Positions 16,237-25,288 of a stretch of 64,000 bases of DNA are shown one piece after another. How positions within the stretch are numbered: the first letter of the stretch is position 1; each line of letters starts with the position of its first letter. The translations under genes were made by a program, and so were the position numbers. This stretch comes from JBDWFY01 sp965275915 (GTDB lineage Bacteria; Pseudomonadota; Alphaproteobacteria; Rhizobiales; Stappiaceae), in the NCBI GenBank assembly GCA_965275915.1, contig CBDHYI010000007.1:1674001-1738000 (forward strand), written 5' to 3'. Below the pieces are notes generated by a model that saw only the letters and a program-made list of their open reading frames with translations, made no database searches and was not told the origin of the DNA.

Positions 16237-17115
16237 TCAGCCTTGTTTTGCAGCGGGTTTTCTCAGTCTGATCAATCCTTCCTGTGCAACGGAGGCAACC
16301 AGAACCCCGTCTCTCGTAAAGAGATTGCCCCGATTAAAGCCGCGAGATCCCGATGAGGAGGGACTGTCCTCCGAATAGAGGAGCCATTCGTCGGCGCGGA
16401 TCGCCCGATGGAACCACATGGAGTGATCCAGGCTGGCACATTGCAGGTCCGGATTGAATACGGATTTTCCATGCGCAAACAGCGATGTGTCGAGCAAAGT
16501 CATATCGGAGGCATAGGCGAGGATGCACTGATGCAGGCGTTCGTCGTCCGGCAGCGGCGCTGTTGTTCTGATCCAGACATTCTGCACCGGCGGCAGCTTT
16601 TTGCCGCTGAAATAGTGTGTAAGATCCACAGGCCTGAGCTCGATCGGCCGCGCGCGTTGCCAGTATCGCCGGATATTTTCCGGCGCGGTTTCCATGAGCT
16701 TGTCTTTCAGTTCCTGTTCGCTCGGCAGATCTTCGGGCATCGGTACCGACGGCATATCAAACTGATGCTCAAGGCCGGCTTCGCGAACCTGGAAGGAGGT
16801 CGACATGGAAAAAATTGCTTGTCCGTGCTGGATCGCGACGACCCGGCGCGTGGTAAAACTTTTGCCGTCGCGAATGCGGTCGACATCGTAGATAATCGGG
16901 ACCGACGGATCGCCGGGACGAAGAAAATATCCGTGCAGCGAATGGACACTGCGGCTCTCTTCCACGGTTCTGGAGGCGGCGACAAGGGCCTGACCGATAA
17001 CCTGACCGCCGAAAACCCGCTGCCAGCCGACCTGCGGGCTTCTGCCGCGGAACAGATTATGTTCAAGCGGCTCAAGATCGAGTATCGAAAGAAGAGTGTC
17101 TACTGCACTGGTCAT
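16237..17115 (-). CDS. tesB: Acyl-CoA thioesterase II
   Basis: Hydrolyses medium- and long-chain acyl-CoA to free acid and CoA, cytoplasmic. About 292 aa from ATG 17115 (MTSAVDTLLSILDLEPLE); the upstream frame lacks similarity. It is a double hot-dog protein with FRGRSPQVGWQRVFGGQVIGQAL at the start, HSLHGYFLRPGDP, TRRVVAIQHGQAIF, and in the second half YASDMTLLDTSL with the catalytic Asp and SLDHSMWFHR. It is on the strand opposite the following hydroxylase. Confidence 0.95.
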   Translation of the reverse strand: MTSAVDTLLSILDLEPLEHNLFRGRSPQVGWQRVFGGQVIGQALVAASRTVEESRSVHSLHGYFLRPGDPSVPIIYDVDRIRDGKSFTTRRVVAIQHGQAIFSMSTSFQVREAGLEHQFDMPSVPMPEDLPSEQELKDKLMETAPENIRRYWQRARPIELRPVDLTHYFSGKKLPPVQNVWIRTTAPLPDDERLHQCILAYASDMTLLDTSLFAHGKSVFNPDLQCASLDHSMWFHRAIRADEWLLYSEDSPSSSGSRGFNRGNLFTRDGVLVASVAQEGLIRLRKPAAKQG

Positions 17116-17234
17116 GGAGAGACCCCAGGGTTGGTTTTGAACGCGCCGGCAGCGATTTGATCCCTGCCGAAAGGCAGATATGATCAAGCATCATGAGAGA
17201 TAGGCCCGGTTCGTTTGCGTTCGTCAAGAGTGTC

Positions 17235-17341
17235 CTGGAGCGTATCCCGCGAAGGTTGGATCGCCGTCGCGACAAGGATACGCGTGAAAACAAAAAGTCG
17301 GGGCATTTCATGCGATCCAATGATCGCCAGAATTGCCCCAG
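17235..17341. repeat. Dispersed palindromic repeat, family B copy 1
   Basis: About 107 bp just upstream of the hydroxylase gene, similar in order and sequence to 51304-51411. Shared blocks include CTGGA-CG-ATCCCG, AAGGATACGCG, GGCATTTCATGCGATCCA, TGATCG and AATTGCCCCAG. Close relatives (CCCGAAAAGT...AAGGATACGCG) are, from memory, common in Hyphomicrobiales intergenic DNA. The block ends near the hydroxylase ribosome binding site. Confidence 0.75.
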
Positions 17342-17365
17342 CGTCATGTCCGAAGGAGAAATGTC

Positions 17366-18595
17366 ATGGTTCAACAGGATGATTTTCTCGATCTTCTGGT
17401 TGCCGGTGGCGGCTATGTCGGCCTTTCGCTGGCGCTTGCCCTGAAACAGGCGGATCCCACGATTTCGGTGGCTGTTGTCGACAGGCGTTCCCGGGCCGCC
17501 ATCGAAAAGGACGGCCGGGCATCCGCAATTGCTGCCGCGGCACGGCGTATGCTGGATCAGCTCGGGGTCTGGGATCAGTTTGCGGATCATGCGCAGCCGA
17601 TCAACGATATGATCGTGACGGACAGCAAGCTGCGGGACGCGGTTCGACCGGTCTTTCTGACCTTTGCCGATGCGACTTCGGACAATGAGCCGTTTGCTCA
17701 CATGGTTCCCAACAGCAAGATGGTCGCAGCGATCTATGACAGCGCTGAAGCGCTTGGCGTTGAGATGATCGCACCTGATGGCGTGTCGTCCTTTGAGATC
17801 TCGCAAAACGATGTTCGAATCGAGCTTGACTCCGGTGTCAGCAAAGGCGCGCGCCTGTTGATTGCAGCCGATGGCGTCAATTCCCGCCTGCGCAGCCTTG
17901 CCGGGATCAAAACCACCCGCTGGGACTACGGTCAGTCGGGAATTGTCACGACTGTTGAACATGAACGCCCCCATAACGGCCGGGCGGAAGAACATTTCCT
18001 GCCCTCGGGACCTTTTGCCATCCTGCCGCTTGTCGGCAACCGGTCCTCGCTGGTCTGGACGGAAAAGACAAGGGAAGCCGAACGCCTCGTCAAAGGCGAT
18101 GACTTCACGTTTGAGATCGAGCTTGAGCGGCGGTTCGGCCATCATCTGGGCAAGCTGAAAGCGGACGGTCCGCGGCGGGCTTTTCCGCTTGGGTTGACGC
18201 TGGCACGGGATTTTGTCCGTCACCGGTTCGCGCTGGCCGGGGATTCGGCGCACGGCATACACCCGATTGCGGGGCAGGGTCTGAATCTCGGTTTTCGCGA
18301 TGTCGCCGCGCTGGCAGAAGTCATTATCACGGCACGTCGTCTGGGCCGGGACTTTGGCGCGCTGGATGTTCTTGAGGACTATCAGCGCTGGCGCCGCTTC
18401 GATACCTGGCAGATGGGCGTCGTCACCGATGTGCTCAACAGGCTGTTTTCAAATGACAACGACCTGATCCGCGCTGTTCGGGATTTTGGTCTTGGCATGG
18501 TCGATCGCCTGCCGCCGCTCAAGAAGTATTTTATTCAGGAGGCGGCCGGCCGCGATCCCAGAGCGCCGAAACTGCTTCTGGGCGAGGCACTGTGA
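17366..18595 (+). CDS. FAD-dependent UbiH/UbiF/VisC-family hydroxylase
   Basis: 409-aa aromatic-ring hydroxylase, most likely acting in ubiquinone synthesis (C5, C6 or C1 hydroxylation of the polyprenyl ring). It has the FAD GxGxxG-like motif LLVAGGGYVGLSLALAL near residue 10, a DG motif (RLLIAADGVNSRLRSLAGI) near 165 and the ribityl motif FALAGDSAHGIHPIAGQGLNLGFRD near 290. ATG 17366 has AAGGAG 7 nt upstream. A family-B repeat lies directly upstream. Which ring position is hydroxylated cannot be told. An SDR follows 12 bp later. Confidence 0.92.
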   Translation: MVQQDDFLDLLVAGGGYVGLSLALALKQADPTISVAVVDRRSRAAIEKDGRASAIAAAARRMLDQLGVWDQFADHAQPINDMIVTDSKLRDAVRPVFLTFADATSDNEPFAHMVPNSKMVAAIYDSAEALGVEMIAPDGVSSFEISQNDVRIELDSGVSKGARLLIAADGVNSRLRSLAGIKTTRWDYGQSGIVTTVEHERPHNGRAEEHFLPSGPFAILPLVGNRSSLVWTEKTREAERLVKGDDFTFEIELERRFGHHLGKLKADGPRRAFPLGLTLARDFVRHRFALAGDSAHGIHPIAGQGLNLGFRDVAALAEVIITARRLGRDFGALDVLEDYQRWRRFDTWQMGVVTDVLNRLFSNDNDLIRAVRDFGLGMVDRLPPLKKYFIQEAAGRDPRAPKLLLGEAL

Positions 18596-18607
18596 GATTG
18601 GCCGGGC

Positions 18608-19450
18608 ATGTCTGAAAAATCCATTCTGATTACCGGATGCTCAAGCGGCATCGGTGCGGCAGCGGCACGCACCATGAAAGAACGGGGATGGACCGTGTTT
18701 GCGACCGCCCGCAAAGACGCCCACCTGGCCGGACTGGAAGCGGATGGCCTGACCGCCCTTTACATGGATTATCGGGAGACGGAGTCGATAACCGCAACGG
18801 CGGATCGGGTATTGAAGGACACCGGCGGCCGGATTTTCGCGCTCTATAACAATGGCGCTTACGGACAGCTTGGTGCGGTCGAAGATCTTCCGACATCCGC
18901 GCTGCGCGAGCAGTTCGATGCAAATTTTTTCGGCTGGCATGACCTCACCCGCCGGCTTCTGCCGTCCATGCGGCAAAATGGCGGGGGCCGGATCGTGAAC
19001 TGTTCTTCGGTTCTGGGGATGATCGCAATGAAGCATCGCGGAGCCTACGTGGCGTCGAAGTTTGCCTTGGAGGGACTTTCCGATGCGATGCGGCTTGAGC
19101 TTCGGGGTTCTGGTATTTTCGTGTCCACTATCCAGCCCGGACCGATAGCGACAAAATTTCTCGAAAATGCCCTTGCGTCCTTCTACGCAACCATAGATCG
19201 GGAAGCCTCTCCGCATAAAGACGAGTATGACTTGCGGGAAAATCAAATGAAAAGAGGCGGCGATTCGACCTTCAAGCTGCAGCCCTCGGCGGTTGTCGAG
19301 CGCCTCATCCATGCGGTTGAGAGTGACAGACCCAAGCCGAATTATTATGTGACAAAGCCCACTTACGTGATGGATATTGCGCGGCGTGTCCTGTCCCGAA
19401 GACAGCTGGATTGGTTTCTTGCCCTGGCCTCGGACAAAGAAATACGGTGA
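18608..19450 (+). CDS. Short-chain dehydrogenase/reductase (SDR)
   Basis: 280-aa classical SDR: TGCSSGIGAAAA (cofactor glycine loop) near residue 9, a YNNGAYG variant of NNAG near 79, the catalytic Ser in NCSSVLG near 135 and YVASK (Tyr/Lys) near 149. The cofactor loop ATARK suggests NADP preference. The C-terminal region is long, as in SDRs acting on lipid or retinol-like substrates. It is 12 bp after the hydroxylase gene, so cotranscribed. The substrate is unknown. Confidence 0.9.
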   Translation: MSEKSILITGCSSGIGAAAARTMKERGWTVFATARKDAHLAGLEADGLTALYMDYRETESITATADRVLKDTGGRIFALYNNGAYGQLGAVEDLPTSALREQFDANFFGWHDLTRRLLPSMRQNGGGRIVNCSSVLGMIAMKHRGAYVASKFALEGLSDAMRLELRGSGIFVSTIQPGPIATKFLENALASFYATIDREASPHKDEYDLRENQMKRGGDSTFKLQPSAVVERLIHAVESDRPKPNYYVTKPTYVMDIARRVLSRRQLDWFLALASDKEIR

Positions 19451-19548
19451 CCGTCTCAAACGCACGCACCAAAGATTGATTGTGCAGCGCACAAAAAGAA
19501 CACATACTTCCCGCATAAGGCCGCCGATCAAAAATCACGAGGACCGGT

Positions 19549-20613
19549 TTGGTTCCAAAGCGAAAAGTTTTTGCCCGCAAAAAACGAATAAACCTGGCTT
19601 TACAGGGCGGAGGCGCCCACGGCGCGTTTACCTGGGGGGTTTTGGATGCGCTGCTTGAGCGGGACCGGTTTGATTTTGAAGGCGTAAGCGGTACCAGCGC
19701 CGGCGCGGTTAATGCCGTTGCTCTGGCGTCCGGTCTGATTGAAAACGGTGCAGAAGGTGCCCGCCAGTGTCTGCACGATATCTGGAGCGCCGTCAGCCGA
19801 TCCGCCTCTCCGGCTGCGCACCCCGAATCGCCCCTGTCCCAATCTCCCGCAATTGCCGTTGCCGGGGCTGCATTGCAGTCCGGTTTGGAGCAACTGGTGG
19901 GAAATTTTTCGCCCTACGCGCTCAATCCGCTCAATATCAATCCCTTGAAAAGGATTTTGCGTGAACGGATCGATTTTGAGGCGATACGCAAGCGATCGCC
20001 GCTCGAGCTGTTTGTCGCGGCAACGGAAGTCTCCTCCGGGAAGAGCCGGATTTTTGAAGCGTCGGAGATGTCGGTCGATGCGGTGCTGGCTTCGGCCTGT
20101 CTACCGACATTCTTTCCTGCGGTGTCGATCGATGACGTGCACTATTGGGACGGGGGATATTCCGCCAATCCCGATTTGAGATCGCTGATCTTGAAAACCG
20201 GCGGTGACGATACGCTGCTCATCCAGATTAATCCCGATATCGATCCGGACCTTCCCATTTCCGCCGAAAAGATCAATGCCGCGATCAATCGGCTGACCTT
20301 CAGCCGGCCACTGAAAACGCAGCTTACGGAGATCGGCCTTTATCGGCAGCTGCCAGCGGTTGCCTCGCTGGTCAGCCGGACCATTCGCCGAATGCGCCGC
20401 CATCGATTTCATCTGATTGATGGCAGCGGTCATCTGTCCACGCTGCAGGTTTCTTCCAAAGTTCGTCCGAACTGGCCGATGATCGTCGATCTGCGCGACA
20501 CCGGGCGGCAAATGGCGCATGCATGGCTCAAGTCCGCCGCCGATAATATCGGTCACCGTTCGTCTTCCGACATTGCTGCCCTATATCCCGGCAACCAATC
20601 TCCGTTTGACTAG
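19549..20613 (+). CDS. Patatin-like phospholipase (RssA-type)
   Basis: 354-aa patatin-like serine hydrolase. The oxyanion motif LALQGGGAHGAFTWGVL lies near residue 15, the nucleophile elbow GTSAG near 47 and the catalytic DGG (WDGGYSANP) near 200, so the Ser-Asp dyad is complete. Function in the family: hydrolysis of phospholipid or acyl esters. No signal peptide; the long Arg-rich segment (RTIRRMRRHRF) may bind membranes. TTG 19549 with GAGGA 6 nt upstream is the best start. It is about 100 bp after the SDR and may be a separate transcript. Confidence 0.9.
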   Translation: MVPKRKVFARKKRINLALQGGGAHGAFTWGVLDALLERDRFDFEGVSGTSAGAVNAVALASGLIENGAEGARQCLHDIWSAVSRSASPAAHPESPLSQSPAIAVAGAALQSGLEQLVGNFSPYALNPLNINPLKRILRERIDFEAIRKRSPLELFVAATEVSSGKSRIFEASEMSVDAVLASACLPTFFPAVSIDDVHYWDGGYSANPDLRSLILKTGGDDTLLIQINPDIDPDLPISAEKINAAINRLTFSRPLKTQLTEIGLYRQLPAVASLVSRTIRRMRRHRFHLIDGSGHLSTLQVSSKVRPNWPMIVDLRDTGRQMAHAWLKSAADNIGHRSSSDIAALYPGNQSPFD

Positions 20614-20675
20614 TCGTGTCCTGACGGATTAGCTGTGATCGGTTTTTCCGGGCGCAGCAACGAAAAGATAAATTG

Positions 20676-20870
20676 ATGGATAATTTTCTCTACGGTCTTT
20701 TGCCTTTTGCAATGGCGGCGGTGGCCATCGTTTTGATGCTGGGTCTGTGGAACATGATGCGCGGCGGCGACTCCAACAGATCGCAAAAGCTCATGCGGTT
20801 GCGCGTTCTGTTCCAATTCATAGCGATTGTCATTGCAATGGGAGCGGTCTACTTCATGGGTACCAGGTAG
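20676..20870 (+). CDS. HIG1-domain twin-transmembrane protein
   Basis: 64-aa membrane protein with two hydrophobic helices (LYGLLPFAMAAVAIVLMLGLW and FQFIAIVIAMGAVYFM) joined by a polar, basic loop (MMRGGDSNRSQKLMRLRV), as in the HIG1 family linked to respiratory-chain proteins. ATG 20676 is chosen over TTG 20673. It is 57 bp upstream of the cobalamin adenosyltransferase gene, and a joint transcript is likely. Confidence 0.85.
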   Translation: MDNFLYGLLPFAMAAVAIVLMLGLWNMMRGGDSNRSQKLMRLRVLFQFIAIVIAMGAVYFMGTR

Positions 20871-20926
20871 CGCCGAAAGCGGTTGAGTTTTAAGCGGCTG
20901 ATCCCGACATCTCCGGTGAGGAAAAG

Positions 20927-21499
20927 ATGGTTATCCTGAACAAGATTTACACGAAGACCGGCGACCAGGGTACGACAGCGCTCGGATCGGGTGAGCGGCG
21001 GCCCAAACACGACCGGCGCATCGACGCTTATGGAACCGTGGACGAAACAAATGCAACCATGGGACTTGTGCGGCTGCATCTGGCGGACCATTCGGACCTT
21101 GAGGCGCTGGTTGCCCGCATACAAAACGATCTGTTTGATCTTGGCGCGGATCTTGCGACACCCGAAACGGATGAGGATTTGGGCTATGAACCGCTCCGCG
21201 TGACCGACGCGCAGGTGGCGGCCCTGGAAAAGGCGATTGACACATTGAACGCGGATCTCGCGCCGCTGCGGACGTTTGTGCTTCCCGGCGGCACGGCCGC
21301 TGCCGCGCATTTGCATCTGGCGCGTACGGTTTGTCGCCGGGCGGAGCGCCAGATCACCGGCCTTGCCGAACACGAGAGGATCAATCCGGCGGCAATTCGC
21401 TATATGAACCGCCTGTCGGACTTCCTGTTTGTCGCATCGCGCTGGGTGAACGATAAAGGCAATGCCGACCTGCTCTGGGTTCCCGGCCAAAATCGTTAG
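20927..21499 (+). CDS. Cob(I)alamin adenosyltransferase, PduO type
   Basis: Transfers the 5'-deoxyadenosyl group of ATP to cob(I)alamin or cob(I)yrinate, making the coenzyme for methylmalonyl-CoA mutase-type enzymes. 190 aa, cytoplasmic. The N-terminus KIYTKTGDQGTTALG is the ATP-binding P-loop-like motif, followed by RRIDAYGTVDETNA; the C-terminal signature includes FVLPGGTAAAAHLHLAR and CRRAERQ. It lies between the HIG1 and rhomboid genes and shortly before etfBA. Confidence 0.95.
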   Translation: MVILNKIYTKTGDQGTTALGSGERRPKHDRRIDAYGTVDETNATMGLVRLHLADHSDLEALVARIQNDLFDLGADLATPETDEDLGYEPLRVTDAQVAALEKAIDTLNADLAPLRTFVLPGGTAAAAHLHLARTVCRRAERQITGLAEHERINPAAIRYMNRLSDFLFVASRWVNDKGNADLLWVPGQNR

Positions 21500-21510
21500 G
21501 CGTAGAGTAT

Positions 21511-22209
21511 ATGTTCATACCGCTGCACGATCACAATCCGCTTGTCCATGTGCGGCGGCAATATGTGACGCTGACACTGATCGGGATCAATATTGTCGTT
21601 TTTGCCTTCGTGCAGGGCGCGGTGTTCGGCGCGCTGGCCGACAGCACGACACTGTCGTTCGGATTGATCCCGGCGGTTTACAGCGATCTTCGTGAGTTGG
21701 CGCCGCAATTTGCTGTGATCCCCGAAGAGTTCACTGCGCTGACCTACGCCTTTCTCCATGGCGACTGGATGCATCTGATCGGAAACATGCTGTTTCTGTG
21801 GGTCTTCGGCGACAATGTAGAAGATGCGATGGGGCATCTTCGCTTCCTGGTCTTCTATATTCTGTGCGCGGTTCTGGCCGGTCTTGTGCATGTCTGGGCG
21901 AGCCCGGCATCGACAGCGCCGCTTGTGGGTGCGTCCGGGGCGGTTGCGGGCATTGTCGCCGCCTATCTGATGCTTCATCCGCGGGTCCGGGTCTGGATAC
22001 TGGCGCTCGGGCGGATCCCGCTGCGGATCCCCGCAAGCTGGGTGCTTGGCTTCTGGATTCTGCTGCAGATCTACTTCCTGTTCACCGATGGCCAGAGCAA
22101 TGTGGCCTGGTGGGCTCACATCGGCGGCCTGATCGCCGGTGCGGTTCTGGTTGTTTTCCTGCGGCGACCCGGAGTGCCGCTTTTTGATCGCGACTATCGT
22201 GGCCGGTAG
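21511..22209 (+). CDS. Rhomboid-family intramembrane serine protease
   Basis: 232-aa membrane protein with about six hydrophobic segments. The catalytic Ser lies in GASGAVAG near residue 142, and the catalytic His in WWAHIGGL near 199; the HGDWMHLIGNMLFLWVFG motif (His and Asn) is at about 81-98. The dyad is complete, so an active intramembrane protease is expected. It begins 11 bp after the adenosyltransferase stop and is probably cotranscribed. Substrates are unknown. Confidence 0.93.
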   Translation: MFIPLHDHNPLVHVRRQYVTLTLIGINIVVFAFVQGAVFGALADSTTLSFGLIPAVYSDLRELAPQFAVIPEEFTALTYAFLHGDWMHLIGNMLFLWVFGDNVEDAMGHLRFLVFYILCAVLAGLVHVWASPASTAPLVGASGAVAGIVAAYLMLHPRVRVWILALGRIPLRIPASWVLGFWILLQIYFLFTDGQSNVAWWAHIGGLIAGAVLVVFLRRPGVPLFDRDYRGR

Positions 22210-22513
22210 ATTTTCCGGAACTGGAGCTGTTCCTTCATGAAAGGCAATGGTTGCTAGGCAATCTGTCGCAGTGGAACGATTGACAGAGAATTTCGACAGG
22301 ACTACCGTCCTGCCCGATTAAAAAGGCAGGAACTATAGGCTGCCGGTTCCAAGAAACCATCCTTGAGCATAGTTGATTATTCGGGCTCGTTTGGCCGATA
22401 CGATTATGCGCAGATGGGTAGGAGGCCTGAGCGCTGGCGATTGACGAAAAGTGTGCGTTCAGGGTTTGATTGTGAGCTTGCCCGGTCGGTGCTGAGCAGA
22501 AGGTTTGAAGGTT
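22210..22513. promoter_or_regulatory. Intergenic region upstream of etfB with two overlapping hairpins
   Basis: About 300 bp without a gene. It holds the sequences AGGAC-TACC-GTCCT and CCTGCC-(10 nt)-GGCAGG, which overlap near 22299-22333 and could form alternative hairpins. Either a terminator for the rhomboid gene or a regulatory leader is possible; no T-run follows closely. The etfB promoter must lie in the right half. No known riboswitch family was recognised. Confidence 0.45.
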
Positions 22514-23263
22514 ATGAAGATACTTGTGCCTGTTAAACGGGTGATTGATTACAACGTGAAAGTCCGTGTCAAAGCGGACGGAAGTGGTGTGGATCTCGCC
22601 AACGTCAAGATGTCGATGAATCCGTTTGACGAGATTTCGGTGGAAGCCGCGCTGCGTCTGCGGGAAGCAGGCCAGGCCAGCGAAGTGATTGTTGTTTCGA
22701 TCGGGTCTCAATCTTCGACGGAAACGCTTCGGACAGGCCTCGCAATGGGCGTCGATCGCGGTATCCTTGTGAAAGCCGAAGGCACCGTTGAGCCGCTTGC
22801 CGTTGCCAAAATTCTGAAAGGTGTTGTGGAAGCCGAAGAGCCCGGGCTCGTCATTCTCGGCAAACAGGCCATCGACGACGATGCCAACCAGACCGGCCAG
22901 ATGCTTGCGGCGCTGCTTGGCTGGAGCCAGGGGACATTCGCCTCGAAAATTGAACTGGGCGACGGAACGGTCGACGTCACCCGGGAAGTTGACGGCGGAT
23001 TGCAGACCGTCGCCCTGAAGATGCCCGCGATCATCACCACCGACCTGCGTCTGAACGAGCCCCGCTATGCGTCTCTGCCAAACATAATGAAGGCGAAGAA
23101 AAAGCCGATCGATGAAAAAAGCCCGGCCGACTACGGGGTCGATACGACACCGCGCCTGACAGTTGTCAAAACCACAGAACCGCCGGCCCGCCAGGCCGGT
23201 ATCAAAGTCGACTCCGTTGCGGAACTGGTCGACAAACTGAAAAACGAAGCCGGTGTGCTTTGA
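22514..23263 (+). CDS. etfB: Electron transfer flavoprotein beta subunit
   Basis: 249-aa ETF beta, the AMP/FAD-binding partner of EtfA, carrying electrons from acyl-CoA dehydrogenases to ETF-ubiquinone oxidoreductase. It begins MKILVPVKRVIDYNVKVRV, has MNPFDEISVEAALRL and LGKQAIDDDANQTGQMLA, and ends with the family's NEPRYASLPNIMKAKKKP. Start ATG 22514 has AGAAGG 10 nt upstream; the in-frame TTG 22505 is less likely. It is 23 bp upstream of etfA. Confidence 0.97.
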   Translation: MKILVPVKRVIDYNVKVRVKADGSGVDLANVKMSMNPFDEISVEAALRLREAGQASEVIVVSIGSQSSTETLRTGLAMGVDRGILVKAEGTVEPLAVAKILKGVVEAEEPGLVILGKQAIDDDANQTGQMLAALLGWSQGTFASKIELGDGTVDVTREVDGGLQTVALKMPAIITTDLRLNEPRYASLPNIMKAKKKPIDEKSPADYGVDTTPRLTVVKTTEPPARQAGIKVDSVAELVDKLKNEAGVL

Positions 23264-23286
23264 GCCAGGGAAGAGGAGATTAGACC

Positions 23287-24219
23287 ATGACAACGCTTCT
23301 TTTGGCGGAACATGAAAACGGCGAACTTAAAGACGCGACACACAAGACGCTGACGGCCGCGCTTGAAATGGGGGCGGATGTGCATGTGCTTGTCGCCGGG
23401 CAGAATGTTCAGGCGGTTGCTGACGCCGCAGCGAAACTGACCGGTGTGGCAAAGGTGCTTATGGCCGACGATGCGGCGCTGGAACATCAGCTCGCCGAAC
23501 CGACGGCCGACCTGATTGTCTCGCTTGCGGATGGCTATGACGCGATTGTTGCTCCGGCCACTGCCAGCGGCAAGAACACGCTGCCCCGTGTTGCGGCACT
23601 TCTCGACGTGATGCAGATTTCGGACATTACGGCGGTTGAATCCGCCGACACGTTCGAACGTCCGATTTATGCGGGCAACGCACTTGAAACCGTGCAATCC
23701 GGCGATGCCAAGAAGGTGGTGACCATTCGGACAGCGGCGTTTGCGGCGGCTGAAGAGGGCGGGGCTGCGCCGGTTGAGGCCGTTGCCGTGAATGTCGGCT
23801 CGGACCTGTCCAGCTTCAAGGGAGAGGAACTGTCCTCGTCCGACCGGCCGGAACTGACAAGCGCCAAGGTGATTATCTCCGGCGGCAGGGCCCTGGGTTC
23901 GGCGGAGAAGTTCCAGGAAGTCATCGTGCCCCTGGCCGATAAGCTCGGCGCGGCCGTCGGTGCGTCGCGGGCGGCTGTCGATGCGGGCTATGCGCCGAAC
24001 GACCTTCAGGTCGGCCAGACCGGCAAGGTTGTCGCCCCGGATCTCTATATCGCCTGCGGAATCTCCGGTGCCATCCAGCATCTTGCCGGAATGAAAGACT
24101 CCAAAGTCATCGTTGCGATCAATAAGGACGAAGAGGCGCCGATTTTCCAGGTTGCCGATTACGGCCTTGTCGGCGATCTGTTCGATGTTCTGCCGGAATT
24201 TGAAAAAGCGCTCGACTGA
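23287..24219 (+). CDS. etfA: Electron transfer flavoprotein alpha subunit
   Basis: 310-aa ETF alpha. N-terminal domain TTLLLAEHENGELKDAT; C-terminal FAD-binding domain with GGRALGSAEKF near residue 200, SRAAVDAGYAPNDLQVGQTG near 230 and ACGISGAIQHLAGM near 258, ending in DLFDVLPEFEKAL. It follows etfB with GAGGAG in the 23-bp gap and is translated with it. The next gene is a 3-hydroxyacyl-CoA dehydrogenase, consistent with a fatty-acid oxidation context. Confidence 0.97.
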   Translation: MTTLLLAEHENGELKDATHKTLTAALEMGADVHVLVAGQNVQAVADAAAKLTGVAKVLMADDAALEHQLAEPTADLIVSLADGYDAIVAPATASGKNTLPRVAALLDVMQISDITAVESADTFERPIYAGNALETVQSGDAKKVVTIRTAAFAAAEEGGAAPVEAVAVNVGSDLSSFKGEELSSSDRPELTSAKVIISGGRALGSAEKFQEVIVPLADKLGAAVGASRAAVDAGYAPNDLQVGQTGKVVAPDLYIACGISGAIQHLAGMKDSKVIVAINKDEEAPIFQVADYGLVGDLFDVLPEFEKALD

Positions 24220-24236
24220 TCGGGCTGCATACTGTT

Positions 24237-24270
24237 TGATCTTCGCGGATCGTTGGATTTGCGGAGATCA
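24237..24270 (+). terminator. Hairpin after etfA
   Basis: TGATCTTCGC (24237-24246) can pair with GCGGAGATCA (24261-24270) with one mismatch pair and a 14-nt loop, 18 bp after the etfA stop. No T-run follows, so this may be a processing hairpin, not an intrinsic terminator. Confidence 0.35.
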
Positions 24271-24352
24271 GAGGCCATCAGTATAACTTGCGTCCCCTGT
24301 TTTGGGCGCCTATTGTGCGTCGCGGCAAAAAGCTGATGAGACCGGACAGAAA

Positions 24353-25234
24353 ATGACAGTCGAAATAAAAAAGGTAGGTGTGGTCGGTGCCGGCCAGATG
24401 GGAAACGGCATCGCTCATGTTTGTGCGCTCGCGGAATATGATGTCAGCCTCTATGACATCGCAGCGGATCGCGTTGACGCGGGCCTGGCCACGATCAACG
24501 GAAATCTGGCCCGGCAGGTTGCCAAGTCGGTTATCACGGAAGAGCAGCGCGAAAAAGCGCTCGCGCGGATCAACGGGGCCAAAAATATTGATGCGCTGGC
24601 CGATGTCGATATTGTGATTGAATCGGCAACGGAAAATGAGCAGATCAAGCGGAAGATCTTTTCGCAGATTTGCCCGCTCCTGAAGCCTGAGGCCATTCTG
24701 GCAACCAATACATCGTCAATTTCAATTACGCGTCTGGCCTCGTCCACCGACCGGCCCGAGCGTTTTATCGGCATCCACTTTATGAATCCGGTGCCGGTTA
24801 TGGAACTGGTGGAACTTGTCCGCGGCATTGCGACCGAAGACGAAACCTTTGAAGTTGCGAAAGATTTTGTGAAAACCACCGGCAAGACCATTGCCGTTTC
24901 GGAAGACTTTCCGGCCTTTATGGTCAATCGCATCTTGCTGCCGATGATCAATGAAGCCATCTACACCCTTTATGAAGGTGTGGGATCGGTTGAATCCATC
25001 GATACCGCCATGCGTCTTGGGGCGAACCACCCGATGGGGCCGCTGCAGCTTGCGGATTTTATTGGCCTGGACACCTGTCTTTCCATCATGCAGGTCCTTT
25101 ATGAAGGCCTGGCCGACACGAAATACCGGCCCTGCCCATTGCTGGTGAAATACGTGGAAGCCGGCTGGCTGGGCAGAAAGACCCAGCGTGGATTCTATGA
25201 TTATCGGGGTGAAAATCCGGTTCCCACGCGTTAG
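24353..25234 (+). CDS. 3-hydroxybutyryl-CoA dehydrogenase
   Basis: 293-aa NAD(P)-dependent 3-hydroxyacyl-CoA dehydrogenase of the Hbd/PaaH group: oxidises L-3-hydroxybutyryl-CoA to acetoacetyl-CoA, or acts in reverse. Rossmann motif VGVVGAGQMGNGIAHVCAL is at about residues 8-26, SNT-type motif LATNTSSISI near 115, catalytic His in IGIHFMNPVPVMELVE near 140, and the C-terminal domain LGANHPMGPLQLADFIGLD. ATG 24353 is chosen because it starts at the domain edge. It follows etfBA. Confidence 0.93.
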   Translation: MTVEIKKVGVVGAGQMGNGIAHVCALAEYDVSLYDIAADRVDAGLATINGNLARQVAKSVITEEQREKALARINGAKNIDALADVDIVIESATENEQIKRKIFSQICPLLKPEAILATNTSSISITRLASSTDRPERFIGIHFMNPVPVMELVELVRGIATEDETFEVAKDFVKTTGKTIAVSEDFPAFMVNRILLPMINEAIYTLYEGVGSVESIDTAMRLGANHPMGPLQLADFIGLDTCLSIMQVLYEGLADTKYRPCPLLVKYVEAGWLGRKTQRGFYDYRGENPVPTR

Positions 25235-25288
25235 GCGTTCTGCATGGGTCCACAACCCTGGTGCATGTGCAAATCAAAGGATAACGCC

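Noticed and set aside
22289..22340. Riboswitch before etfB
   Set aside because: Hairpins are present but match no riboswitch class that I know, including cobalamin (which would suit the adenosyltransferase upstream).
25236..25262. Possible fourth family-A repeat fragment at ATGGGTCCACAACCC before the AMP ligase
   Set aside because: Only about 15 bases match one repeat end, with no second arm or inner block; likely chance.
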